The notes beneath the pieces are model-generated. The model searched no databases. It was not told where the DNA came from and worked only from the letters and a program-made list of their open reading frames with translations. From Stackebrandtia endophytica (GTDB lineage Bacteria; Actinomycetota; Actinomycetes; Mycobacteriales; Micromonosporaceae), in contig NZ_VFOW01000001.1 of the NCBI RefSeq assembly GCF_006716355.1, forward strand, positions 5,270,001-5,334,000: a stretch of DNA of 64,000 nt, written 5' to 3'. This document shows positions 25,776 through 32,976 of the stretch, one piece after another. Positions within the stretch are counted from its first letter, which is position 1. Every line of letters starts with the position of its first letter. The position numbers and the translations under genes were made by a program.

Positions 25776-27070
25776 ACAACGAACACGTCATCGTCGTCGA
25801 CCTCGGTTTCGGCGACGCCGGAAAGGGCACCATCGTGGACTGGCTGTGCCGCGACGGAGAACGGTCCGCCGTGGTCCGGTTCAACGGTGGTGCCCAAGCC
25901 GCCCACAACGTCGTCACCGACGACGGGCGGCACCACACGTTCGCCCAGTTCGGGGCGGGAACATTCGTTCCCGGAGTACCGACCCACCTCGCCCACAGCG
26001 TCCTCGTCGACCCGTTCGCGCTCGCGGGGGAAGCCGAGCACCTCGAATCCATTGGCGTCGGTGACGTCTTCGACCGACTGACCATCGACGAGCGGGCGCT
26101 GATCACCACACCATGGCATCGTGCCGCCAACCACGCGCGCGAACTCGCGCGTGGCGGTGACCGGCACGGCTCCTGCGGCATGGGCATCGGCGAAACCGCC
26201 CGATACGCGCTCGCGCACCCCGACGACGCCCTGACCGTCGGCGACTGTCGACACCCGAGGACCCTGCACCGCAAACTCCGCGCCATGCGTGAGCGGCTCG
26301 GAACCTCGGACTGGGCGCCCGACGACGACGCGCCGGCCCGTGGTGTCGTCGACCCACCCGACGTGGACGATGTCATGGAGGTGCTGGGCCTGTTCGCAGG
26401 CACGGTCCACATCGTCGACGGCGGACATGTCGGCGGCCTGCTGGAACGCGGCCCCGTCGTCTTCGAAGGAGCCCAAGGCGTGCTGCTCGACGAATGGGCC
26501 GGTTTCCACCCGTACACGACCTGGTCGACCACCACCACCGCGAACGCAATGTCCATAGTGGCGGAACACGGTCACCGGGCGACCCGGCTCGGTGTCGTGC
26601 GGACATACACCACCCGACACGGAGTCGGCCCACTACCGACCGAGGACGACTCCCTCACCGCGCTACTTCCCGAACCCCACAACGGAACCGGGCCATGGCA
26701 GGGTGCCTTCCGCGTCGGTCACTTCGATGCCGTCGCCCATCGGTACGCGCTCGCCGCGACCGGTGGGGTCGACGCGTTGGCCGTCACCCATGTGGACGTC
26801 GTGAACACCGCAGGTGCGTCCCGGCCGGGGATCTGCGACGAGTATCGGACGCAGGACGGTATGCCGTGGGTGCCGGTGCCGCCGCACGGGCACGATCTGG
26901 ACCGGCAGGCGCGGCTGGCGGACACCCTCACGTCGATCACGCCGGTCATTCGGGAAGCCCCGGAAACCGGAGTCGAGTGGTTGGATGAGGTATCGGCGCT
27001 GTTGGACGTGCCGGTCGCCGTCGCATCGTATGGCCCGACGGCGGCGGCGAAGCGGCGCATGAACGGATAG
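25772..27070 (+). CDS. Divergent adenylosuccinate synthetase-like protein
   Basis: 432 residues, GTG overlapping the previous stop (GTGA). Homologous to PurA: GFGDAGKGTIVDWL aligns with the GDEGKGK loop and keeps the catalytic Asp (D15); FNGGAQAAHNVV aligns with GGHNAGHT and keeps the catalytic His (H45); TRHGVGPLPTE matches TRVGxGPFPTE. The Asp-binding loop TTGRxRR is absent, replaced by a GPWQGAFRVGHFD stretch. PurA joins IMP and aspartate using GTP. With these changes and this operon, a different nucleotide or amino-acid substrate is likely. It is not the phage PurZ type as I know it, which has Ser in place of this Asp. Confidence 0.83.
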   Translation: MNNEHVIVVDLGFGDAGKGTIVDWLCRDGERSAVVRFNGGAQAAHNVVTDDGRHHTFAQFGAGTFVPGVPTHLAHSVLVDPFALAGEAEHLESIGVGDVFDRLTIDERALITTPWHRAANHARELARGGDRHGSCGMGIGETARYALAHPDDALTVGDCRHPRTLHRKLRAMRERLGTSDWAPDDDAPARGVVDPPDVDDVMEVLGLFAGTVHIVDGGHVGGLLERGPVVFEGAQGVLLDEWAGFHPYTTWSTTTTANAMSIVAEHGHRATRLGVVRTYTTRHGVGPLPTEDDSLTALLPEPHNGTGPWQGAFRVGHFDAVAHRYALAATGGVDALAVTHVDVVNTAGASRPGICDEYRTQDGMPWVPVPPHGHDLDRQARLADTLTSITPVIREAPETGVEWLDEVSALLDVPVAVASYGPTAAAKRRMNG

Positions 27071-27222
27071 CCACCACCGCCTTCGCCTACAGAGATTGCG
27101 GTGGAACAGTGTTCGCCCTCCCTCCCTTATATCGGTGGAGAGAGGGCCACGGCCGACCTCCGCTCAGCGGTGTCGGACCGGTGGTCGGTTCCATGTGGTC
27201 GTCCACCGAGCGAAGGCAGGCG

Positions 27223-27843
27223 TCAGGCCGATGTGGGTGCGCCCTGATAGTCGGCGAGTTTCGCGCGCCCGACGACGTCGTATTCGAGAATGGCCAGGCC
27301 CGTCGGGGTGACGTGGCTTCGGGCGAGTTGCAGTCCGACGTCCGTCGTTCCGGTGAGCAGGCGACGGCCCTCGCCGATGATCACCGGGGACACCACGAGG
27401 CGTAGCCCATCGACGAGTCCCGCGTCGAGCAGCGACGCGGCCAGGCGTGCACTGCCGTGCACCTGTAGTTCCCGGCCCGGTTCGGCTCGCAACGCCCCCA
27501 CCGTCTCGGTGATGTCACCGCGCAGCACCGTAGTCGGCTCCCAGTCGGTTTCGGTGAGGGTGTTGCTCACGACGTACTTGGGCAGAGAGTTCATCCGTCG
27601 GGTGAACGGGTCGGGTTCGGTGATCTGGGGCCAGTCGCGGGCGAACGCCTCATAGGTGCGACGGCCCAGCAGCAGGCCGTCGGCGAGGTCGAGCCACTCG
27701 GACGCCTGTCGGACGAAAGCCTGATCCAGGTGCGGTACGAACCAACCTCCGCGGGTGAAGCCCCCGCTGGGGTCCTCCTCTGCGGAGCCGGGCCCCTGCG
27801 ACACCCCGTCCAGGGTGACGAACTCGGTGATCGTGATCTTCAT
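27223..27843 (-). CDS. Dihydrofolate reductase-like (RibD C-terminal) family protein
   Basis: 206 residues from the ATG at 27843 (MKITITEFVTLDG), the usual start of this family; it overlaps the stop of the SRPBCC gene by 4 bp. Motifs: TLDGVSQ, LLLGRRTYEAFA, KYVVSNTL and HGSARLAASLLDAGLVD. These proteins have the DHFR fold and are probable NADPH reductases with unknown substrate. Last gene of an ArsR-SRPBCC-reductase operon. Confidence 0.87.
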   Translation of the reverse strand: MKITITEFVTLDGVSQGPGSAEEDPSGGFTRGGWFVPHLDQAFVRQASEWLDLADGLLLGRRTYEAFARDWPQITEPDPFTRRMNSLPKYVVSNTLTETDWEPTTVLRGDITETVGALRAEPGRELQVHGSARLAASLLDAGLVDGLRLVVSPVIIGEGRRLLTGTTDVGLQLARSHVTPTGLAILEYDVVGRAKLADYQGAPTSA

Positions 27844-28325
27844 GTCGGGTCCTCGTTCTCGCATATCCGGGCCAGCGCTTCGGTGACCGAGCCCCAGCCC
27901 TCCAGGAAACCCAGTCTCTCGTGATGGTCGCGTGTGGACGGGTCGCCATGCCGCACGAGTATTCGATAATCGGTGCCGTCGGGATGGTCGTCGAGGGCGA
28001 TCTCAGCCGTCATGGTCACCGGCTCCGGGGTCGCCGGCCGCCAGGTGCCGTCGACGGCATTGGTGAAGACGAGACGATGTTCGGGATCGACGGCGAGGAA
28101 TACCGCGTCGGTATGCGGGACGAAACCGTTCCCGTCCTGGCTCATGCTGGTGACGAACGCACCGCCGGGACGGACGTCGAGACGTTCGACTCGGGCGACG
28201 GCGGGGGAGGGCACCCACCATCGCTCCAGTAGGGACGGATCGGTCCACGCTGTCCAGATGGTGTGGCGAGGGGCTCGGATCACTCGACGCAGTGCGAGAT
28301 CGAGGCGGGGATCGATGGGGGTCAT
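27840..28325 (-). CDS. SRPBCC (AHSA1-like) domain protein
   Basis: 161 residues. START/Bet v1-type fold of the AHSA1 branch: RVIRAPRHTIWTAWTDPSLLERWWVP at the N-terminus, RPGGAFVTSM in the middle and DHHERLGFLEGWGSVTEAL at the C-terminal helix. Such proteins bind small hydrophobic ligands and are typically encoded with an ArsR-type repressor, as here, with 4-bp overlaps on both sides. Confidence 0.9.
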   Translation of the reverse strand: MTPIDPRLDLALRRVIRAPRHTIWTAWTDPSLLERWWVPSPAVARVERLDVRPGGAFVTSMSQDGNGFVPHTDAVFLAVDPEHRLVFTNAVDGTWRPATPEPVTMTAEIALDDHPDGTDYRILVRHGDPSTRDHHERLGFLEGWGSVTEALARICENEDPT

Positions 28326-28654
28326 GACGGGTCCTTGTCGTCGGTGACGAAATGTTCGAGTCGATCGGTGAGTTGCTCCCAGTGCTGGCGTTGCTCTGCC
28401 AGCCAGTCGTCCACCAGATCTAGGCGGTCGCGGTTGAGGGCGCAGGTGCGGACCCGACCCGTCTTGCTCGTCGTGATCAATCCGCTGCTCTCCAGAGTTC
28501 GAAGGTGCTTCATGAAGGACGGCAGGGTCATCGGGAACGGTTCGGCCAGTTCACTGACACTCGCGGGGCCGCGCCCCAGATGTCGAACCACCGCCCGTCG
28601 CGTCGGATCACCCAGCGCGACGAACACCTCGTCCAACACATCATGCTTAGCCAT
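28322..28654 (-). CDS. ArsR-family winged-helix regulator
   Basis: 110 residues. Typical ArsR fold: VFVALGDPTRRAVVRHLGRGPASVSELAEPFPMTLPSFMKHLRTLESSGLI. No metal-binding Cys, so it belongs to the non-metal group usually found before SRPBCC genes. First gene of the leftward three-gene operon and probably its autoregulator. Confidence 0.92.
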   Translation of the reverse strand: MAKHDVLDEVFVALGDPTRRAVVRHLGRGPASVSELAEPFPMTLPSFMKHLRTLESSGLITTSKTGRVRTCALNRDRLDLVDDWLAEQRQHWEQLTDRLEHFVTDDKDPS

Positions 28655-28779
28655 AAGGCAAAGTATTGCACAACGCTATGCCGGTGGGGAAAGTGTCCCC
28701 GGGTGTATTCCATGTCCGCTCCGGTGTCAATCGGCATAATGGGGCACGTGCGTCCTGATCCGGGGGAGGTAACACCATT

Positions 28780-29085
28780 ATGGATATTCGAGCCGTAGAC
28801 CCTGGCGATGCCAACAGATCTGTCGACACCCCTGTCTATCGGGTCGAGTTCTGGCATCGTGGGACGGAGGCGTTCTGGTCGGAGACCATCGAAGTCGGTG
28901 GCGCGGACGTCACCGAGGCATCGGCATGGGCCGTCGCCAAGAGTGACCCCGAGGGTTCCACCTTCCTCCTCTACTTGGCCGAACCCACGAATGACGGAGT
29001 GACCCTGCACCGTCTGACCGGTTCGGATCCGACCGAGGCAGTCGAACCCAGTGGCTTTGGTGGGCGGCTCTCGCAAGAATCGTGA
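28780..29085 (+). CDS. Small hypothetical protein
   Basis: 101 residues, ATG with GGGAGG about 10 bases upstream. Acidic, soluble, no signal or membrane helix. It reads as one small alpha/beta domain (YRVEFWHRGTEAFWSETIEV, then TEASAWAVAKSDP, then TFLLYLAEP). No family recognised. Confidence 0.6.
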   Translation: MDIRAVDPGDANRSVDTPVYRVEFWHRGTEAFWSETIEVGGADVTEASAWAVAKSDPEGSTFLLYLAEPTNDGVTLHRLTGSDPTEAVEPSGFGGRLSQES

Positions 29086-29215
29086 CCAGGCCCTGGGTGC
29101 CGATCCCACCCGCACTCCCACATGGTCAGCGAGACGATGCGCGATCCCGCGTCGGTGCTGGCGAGAACGTCAAAGACCGCAGTGTCACATGGCGAGTTGA
29201 AGTGTGGAGGGTTCT

Positions 29216-29833
29216 CTATTCCACCGAGGCTCCACCAGGCATGTAGCGGATTGCGGTGGACGATGTGGGGTCGTGGCCTTCGGGACTCTTCCCTGTCGTG
29301 GGTGCCCCGGGGTCGACTTCCTGCGCGCTCTCACCGGTGGGGTTCGATTCGGGGAGTTCGATCAATCCGTGCTTGATGAGTCGTGATCTGATCCCACCGG
29401 GTTTGCGACCGAATACCTTGGCAAGCTCCCGGATCGATGTTCCGGCGTTGTATTGGGCCACGAGTAGTTCGTCATCGATGGACTCCCATCTCTTCCCGAC
29501 GTTGGGATACTGTCGCGTGAGAACGTGGTTTGCCGACTCCAGTGTGTCTCCCGGCAACGGTTCATCGAGGTTCAGCACCGATGCCGCAGTCAGCAGTCGG
29601 CTGACCACGGTGGTAATGGGGGAAAGGTCCTCCAGGGGAATGTCGCCGGTCAGTTGGCTGATGATCTGTCCATCCGCGTCAACGGCGACCACCTCTATCC
29701 GGACGCGACCGTTCTGCGTCGTCGTGGCGGTGATGTCATAGGTCCGCCCAGCGATCTCGACCGTTTGTCGCACTTCGGTTTGATGGTTCGTCAGCATGTT
29801 CGGAGTGCCGGATTGTTCCAATGCAGGTTCCAT
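29216..29833 (-). CDS. DNA-binding protein with a homeodomain-like HTH
   Basis: 205 residues from the ATG at 29833. Residues 15-110 form a beta-rich N-terminal region (VRQTVEIAGRTYDITATT and following) with an unrecognised function. Residues about 120-165 (RWESIDDELLVAQYNAGTSIRELAKVFGRKPGGIRSRLIKHGLI) are a SANT/Myb-like HTH of the type appended to actinobacterial helicases and regulators. The C-terminal 40 residues are disordered. A CGGTA-rich inverted repeat overlaps the start, suggesting autoregulation. Confidence 0.65.
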   Translation of the reverse strand: MEPALEQSGTPNMLTNHQTEVRQTVEIAGRTYDITATTTQNGRVRIEVVAVDADGQIISQLTGDIPLEDLSPITTVVSRLLTAASVLNLDEPLPGDTLESANHVLTRQYPNVGKRWESIDDELLVAQYNAGTSIRELAKVFGRKPGGIRSRLIKHGLIELPESNPTGESAQEVDPGAPTTGKSPEGHDPTSSTAIRYMPGGASVE

Positions 29834-29866
29834 ACCGCCGTACGGTACAGGTGACGTAACGGTATG
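29831..29866. promoter_or_regulatory. CGGTA-type inverted repeats at the HTH gene start
   Basis: CATACCG (29831-29837) and CGGTATG (29860-29866) are perfect inverted arms, and the palindrome CCGTACGG (29838-29845) lies between them. The left arm includes the start codon of the leftward HTH gene. Confidence 0.35.
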
Positions 29867-29995
29867 TGTGGTAGCTGATTTGGTCACCGAGCCTGAAGCG
29901 GCCCCATTGAACCCGATCATCCACAAGGGAACGGGGGGGATGCGGGGGGATCCAGCTCAGAACAGGCCATTTCAACACTGCGTTACAAACAAAAA

Positions 29996-30035
29996 CCCCC
30001 AGGTCAGAACCAATATCGGTTCCATGACCTGGGGG
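29996..30035 (-). terminator. Terminator of the damaged tRNA-Leu unit
   Basis: Long stem: 11 bp (29996-30006 with 30025-30035) continued by 5 bp (GAACC/GGTTC) with a 2-base bulge. Read leftward it is followed by five T residues, a textbook Rho-independent terminator, directly 3' of the damaged tRNA copy. Confidence 0.75.
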
Positions 30036-30042
30036 TGAAAAG

Positions 30043-30151
30043 TGCGCGAGGGGGGACTGGAACCCCCACGCCCGTTAATAGGGCACTAGCACCTCAAGCT
30101 AGCGCGTCTGCGGTGCCGCTTTGCGGCTTTGTGTGTGGCCGCCACTCGCGC
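30043..30151 (-). pseudogene. tRNA-Leu(GAG) copy with a D-loop insertion
   Basis: Nearly identical to the intact tRNA-Leu 65 bp away over the acceptor stem (GCGCGAG/CTCGCGC), anticodon arm with GAG, variable arm and T stem. In the D-loop, 4 bases are replaced by 27, containing a GCCGC-AAA-GCGGC hairpin, and the T-loop reads TTCCAGT instead of TTCAAGT (purine 57 lost). Length 109 instead of 86. It keeps its own terminator. Probably non-functional, although all stems could still pair. Confidence 0.7.
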
Positions 30152-30179
30152 GTGGGTTGTTTTGGTTGTGGGGAACTGA

Positions 30180-30210
30180 AAAGCTCCAGGTCGTGTTGAC
30201 CTGGAGCTTT
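30180..30210 (-). terminator. Terminator of tRNA-Leu
   Basis: Perfect 13-bp stem (30180-30192 with 30198-30210), 5-base loop, beginning 5 bases after the tRNA 3' end. Read leftward the last stem strand ends in TTT followed by TC. Confidence 0.75.
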
Positions 30211-30215
30211 GTCTG

Positions 30216-30301
30216 TGCGCGAGGGGGGACTTGAACCCCCACGCCCGTTAATAGGGCACTAGCACCTCAAGCTAGCGCGTCTGCCATTCCGCCACTCGCG
30301 C
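30216..30301 (-). tRNA. tRNA-Leu (anticodon GAG)
   Basis: Complete class II tRNA of 86 bases: acceptor GCGCGAG/CTCGCGC with discriminator A, anticodon stem CTAGC/GCTAG around loop TTGAGGT (anticodon GAG, reads CUC/CUU), a long variable arm with a GCCC/GGGC stem, and T-loop TTCAAGT. CCA is not encoded. Confidence 0.93.
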
Positions 30302-30458
30302 GTGAGTGAATATGAAGTTGTGTTCCCCTGCGCGGGTGGCGGAATCGAAAAGCATGGTCGCCACTCGCGCGTGAGTGAATATGAAGTTGTGTTCCCCTGC
30401 GCGGGTGGCGGAATCGAAAAGCATGGTCGCCACTCGCGCGTGAGTGAAATATGAAGTT
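30291..30458 (+). repeat. 69-bp tandem repeats derived from tRNA-Leu 5' sequence
   Basis: Two full 69-bp units (from 30291 and 30360) and a partial third (30429-30458, with one inserted base). Each unit begins with the tRNA-Leu 5' end on the minus strand (GCCACTCGCGC in plus orientation) and later carries GCGCGGGTGGCGGAAT, a tRNA-Leu-like 5' end on the plus strand. The two pair as a 12-bp hairpin with one G-T pair. The first unit overlaps the intact tRNA's 5' end. Confidence 0.85.
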
Positions 30459-30735
30459 ATCCCGCCGCGACCGGACGGATCAACCGAATTGATCGCCGCT
30501 CACGTGGGGTTGCATCTGCCGAACCGGCAGGCGCGGCATCACTTTACACGAGTCGTTTTCATCGATGATGCGGCGTATCCCACGCGGGCTTGACCAGGGC
30601 TTGACGTGGAGGTCGGGCCTGCAACGTGGAGGGCGACCGACGTATTCGGTGATCCTCCGACGGTGGCGATGTGATTGCCGCCCGAGGCGGCGAACAGTAC
30701 CGTTGGTGCTCGATTCGGCCGACGGGAGTACCGCC

Positions 30736-31038
30736 ATGATGACCGCCTTCGCGATGAGTTTGCCCGGTCTCGTGGTCCTGTTGTTCGTCGTCGCGGTCGT
30801 GGATCAGCTCGCGGTGCGGGCGGGGCGTACGAAGTGGATCCCGTGGCGGGGTGGTGAGCGGACCGGCCGGGTGTCCTCGACGGGGTTCGCTCAACTGCAC
30901 ATGGCCTTCGAGCCGAGCAAGGCGCACGATGTGAATGAGCGGGCCAGTCAGTCGCTGCTTCGGGAGGACGACACCGATGGCGCGCCGCTTGATTTGGATT
31001 CGGGAACGATCGTGGTGTCCCGCCGAACGATGGAGTGA
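30736..31038 (+). CDS. DUF6191-family small membrane protein
   Basis: 100 residues, ATG behind GGGAG. N-terminal membrane helix (MSLPGLVVLLFVVAVVDQLAV) followed by a conserved cytoplasmic segment WIPWRGGERTGRVSSTGFAQLH and an acidic tail ending in SGTIVVSRR. This matches the small DUF6191 proteins of actinomycetes; function unknown. The stop lies 3 bp before the next start, so the gene is coupled to the DUF1028 gene. The 277 bases upstream back to the repeat array hold no gene. Confidence 0.75.
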   Translation: MMTAFAMSLPGLVVLLFVVAVVDQLAVRAGRTKWIPWRGGERTGRVSSTGFAQLHMAFEPSKAHDVNERASQSLLREDDTDGAPLDLDSGTIVVSRRTME

Positions 31039-31040
31039 AC

Positions 31041-31883
31041 GTGACGTTTTCGATTGTCGGTCGTTGTGACCGCGAAGGCCTGGTCGGAGTGGCGGTGGCC
31101 AGTAAGTTCCTCGCCGCCGGGGCGGTGGTGCCGGTGGCGCGAGCCGAGATCGGGGCGGTGGCGACCCAGGCCTATGCGAATCCGGCTTACGGCCCGCAGT
31201 TGATGACCCTGTTGGAGACCGGAGTGCCCGCCGCCGACGCGGTCGCCGGTGTCGTCGCCGCCGACCGGATGCATACCCACCGGCAGGTGGGCGTGGTCTC
31301 GTCCGACGGTGACGGCGCGTCGTTCACCGGTGAGGAGTGCCCGGATTGGGCGGGTGGCCGGACCGGTCCGGGCGTCGCGATCCAGGGAAACATCTTGGCG
31401 GGTCCACAGGTGGTCGATGACATGTTCGCGCGTTGGGACGGTGATGAGGCGTTGCCGCTGCCGGCCCGCCTGTTGGCGGCGTTGCGCGCGGGTGACGAGG
31501 CCGGTGGTGACCGGCGCGGTCGCCAGAGCGCGGCCCTGTACGTGGTCGGTACCGGACGGGGTTACCTGGGCGGCAGTGACGTCGCGGTGGATCTGAGGGT
31601 GGACGACCACACCGATCCGGTCGGTGAACTGGCGAGACTGTTGAACCTGCACGAGTTGTACTTCGGTGCTCCCGTGGTGGCCGAGGCGCTGCCTCTGGTG
31701 GGGGAGTTGGCCGATGAGGTGCGCGCTCTGCTGGGGCGCCTGGGGTACCGGGGAGAGGACGAACCTCTTGATGTCACGATGATGGACTGGGCGGGTGTGG
31801 CGAACCTGGAGATGCGGATGTTGCCGGGTCGCATCGATCCGATCGTTTTGGACCAGCTGCGGGCTGATGTCGATCGATTGTGA
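31041..31883 (+). CDS. DUF1028-family protein (Ntn-hydrolase-like)
   Basis: 280 residues. MTFSIVGRCDREGLVGVAVASKFLAAGAVVP at the start is the family signature, as are ATQAYANPAYG and GVAIQGNILAGPQV. The last ~70 residues match the peptidoglycan-binding-like extension seen in longer DUF1028 members. GTG at 31041 is chosen because GGAG stands 5 bases before it; another GTG lies two codons upstream. Family members adopt an Ntn-hydrolase fold with unproven function. Confidence 0.88.
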   Translation: MTFSIVGRCDREGLVGVAVASKFLAAGAVVPVARAEIGAVATQAYANPAYGPQLMTLLETGVPAADAVAGVVAADRMHTHRQVGVVSSDGDGASFTGEECPDWAGGRTGPGVAIQGNILAGPQVVDDMFARWDGDEALPLPARLLAALRAGDEAGGDRRGRQSAALYVVGTGRGYLGGSDVAVDLRVDDHTDPVGELARLLNLHELYFGAPVVAEALPLVGELADEVRALLGRLGYRGEDEPLDVTMMDWAGVANLEMRMLPGRIDPIVLDQLRADVDRL

Positions 31884-31998
31884 GTCAGCCCATGTCCGCG
31901 CGGGTATGGAATAACCGGGGGGTCGAACGCCTTCCTATACCCTAGGGAGGTATATGGCCCCCGAGAACGAACCGTCGACACGAGAGGCGATACACCAA

Positions 31999-32364
31999 AT
32001 GGCGACCATCGATCTGACGAGCGAGACCTTCGAAGAGACCATCAGTGGCGACGGCATCGTGCTGGTTGACTACTGGGCGGATTGGTGTGGCCCCTGCAAA
32101 CGGTTCGCACCGGTGTACGAGGCCGCCAGTGAGAAGCACGACGACGTCGTCTTCGGCAAGGTCGACACCGAAGCCGAGCCGGCGATCGCCCAGACGGCGA
32201 ACATCACCTCGATTCCGACGTTGATGGCGTTCCGGGACGGGATCCTCGTGTTCGCGCAGCCGGGCGCCCTTCCGGCCACCGCGCTGGACGAGATCATCGG
32301 CAAGGTGCGAGAGCTGGACATGGACGAAGTGCGCCGCAAAGTCGCTGAAGAAGCCGGAAAGTAA
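31999..32364 (+). CDS. Thioredoxin
   Basis: 121 residues. Active site WCGPC (C30, C33) preceded by VLVDYWAD and the cis-Pro loop SIPT at about residue 75. Reduces protein disulfides in the cytosol with electrons from thioredoxin reductase, which is not in this window. The ATG at 31999 gives the usual family N-terminus (MATIDLTSETFEE); an in-frame ATG at 31954, behind GGGAGG but with only 3 bases spacing, would add 15 residues. No trxB neighbour. Confidence 0.92.
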   Translation: MATIDLTSETFEETISGDGIVLVDYWADWCGPCKRFAPVYEAASEKHDDVVFGKVDTEAEPAIAQTANITSIPTLMAFRDGILVFAQPGALPATALDEIIGKVRELDMDEVRRKVAEEAGK

Positions 32365-32375
32365 CGCACCGTAGT

Positions 32376-32476
32376 GTCCTTGGGGTCTGGCGGGTCTTCT
32401 TGCCCGCTGGTGGCAAGATTCTGTCCGTTGCGCGGATGTTAGCGGGCCGATTCGAGCCCGCCAGACCGAAAAGGAC
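32376..32476 (+). promoter_or_regulatory. Structured leader RNA that can hide the ribosome-binding site
   Basis: Between the thioredoxin stop and the KhtT-like start. An 11-bp perfect stem (32384-32394 with 32457-32467) closes a ~60-base domain. Outside it, GTCCTT (32376-32381) pairs with AAGGAC (32471-32476), which contains the ribosome-binding site. Inside, a hairpin TCTTGCC/GGCAAGA (32398-32404 with 32412-32418) competes with a 7-bp pairing of its loop region (32402-32408) to 32441-32447. Competing pairings plus a masked binding site are riboswitch-like. Class not recognised; a terminator for the thioredoxin gene is the alternative. Confidence 0.5.
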
Positions 32477-32485
32477 ATACATACG

Positions 32486-32968
32486 ATGGACGTGGTGCGC
32501 ACGGCACTGCCAGGTATCGGGCTGCGTTATGAGTTCGAGACCGAGAGGGGGCGCCGAGTGGGGGTGGTCACGCACCGCTCCGGAAGGCGCGAACTGGTCA
32601 TCTACGACCCCGACGATCCGGACTCGGCGTCAGAAGACGTCGTATTGAGCAGCGACGAGGCCAACGTCCTGTCCGACCTGCTGGGTACTTCACGCATCGT
32701 GGAGCGCCTAGCCGAACTTGAACGCCAAACCGTCGGTCTGGTGTCGAAGCAGGTTCGCATCGGGCACGGTTCGGCATACGACGGTCGCACCCTGGGGGAC
32801 ACCCAGGCGCGTTCTCGCACGGGTGCGTCGATCGTCGCGGTGGTTCGGCAGGGCGAGGTCATCGCCAGCCCGCGGCCGGATTTCAGATTCGAAGCCGAGG
32901 ACGCCGTGGTCGTCATCGGTACCCAGGACGGCACTGATGCCGTCGAAGCCCTACTCTCCGACGGGTAG
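32486..32968 (+). CDS. TrkA-C domain regulatory subunit of a cation/proton antiporter (KhtT-like)
   Basis: 160 residues. The N-terminal ~70 residues form a small domain (LPGIGLRYEFETERGRRVGV, then the acidic DDPDSASEDVVL). Residues about 90-155 are a TrkA-C/RCK_C domain (GRTLGDTQARSRTGASIVAV, FEAEDAVVVIGT). In KhtTU systems this soluble subunit gates the antiporter and binds c-di-AMP or responds to pH. Ends 8 bp before the antiporter gene; a structured leader precedes it. Confidence 0.87.
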   Translation: MDVVRTALPGIGLRYEFETERGRRVGVVTHRSGRRELVIYDPDDPDSASEDVVLSSDEANVLSDLLGTSRIVERLAELERQTVGLVSKQVRIGHGSAYDGRTLGDTQARSRTGASIVAVVRQGEVIASPRPDFRFEAEDAVVVIGTQDGTDAVEALLSDG

Positions 32969-32976
32969 GGCCGCGA

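Noticed and set aside
25772-27070. Phage-type PurZ (2-aminoadenine synthesis)
   Set aside because: Keeps the catalytic Asp that PurZ replaces by Ser, and no dATP-hydrolase partner gene is present.
27074-27104. Terminator after the PurA-like gene
   Set aside because: Only 7 bp of stem with a 17-base loop; plausible but too weak to list.
30291-30458. CRISPR array
   Set aside because: The units are identical end to end without variable spacers, and are made of tRNA sequence.
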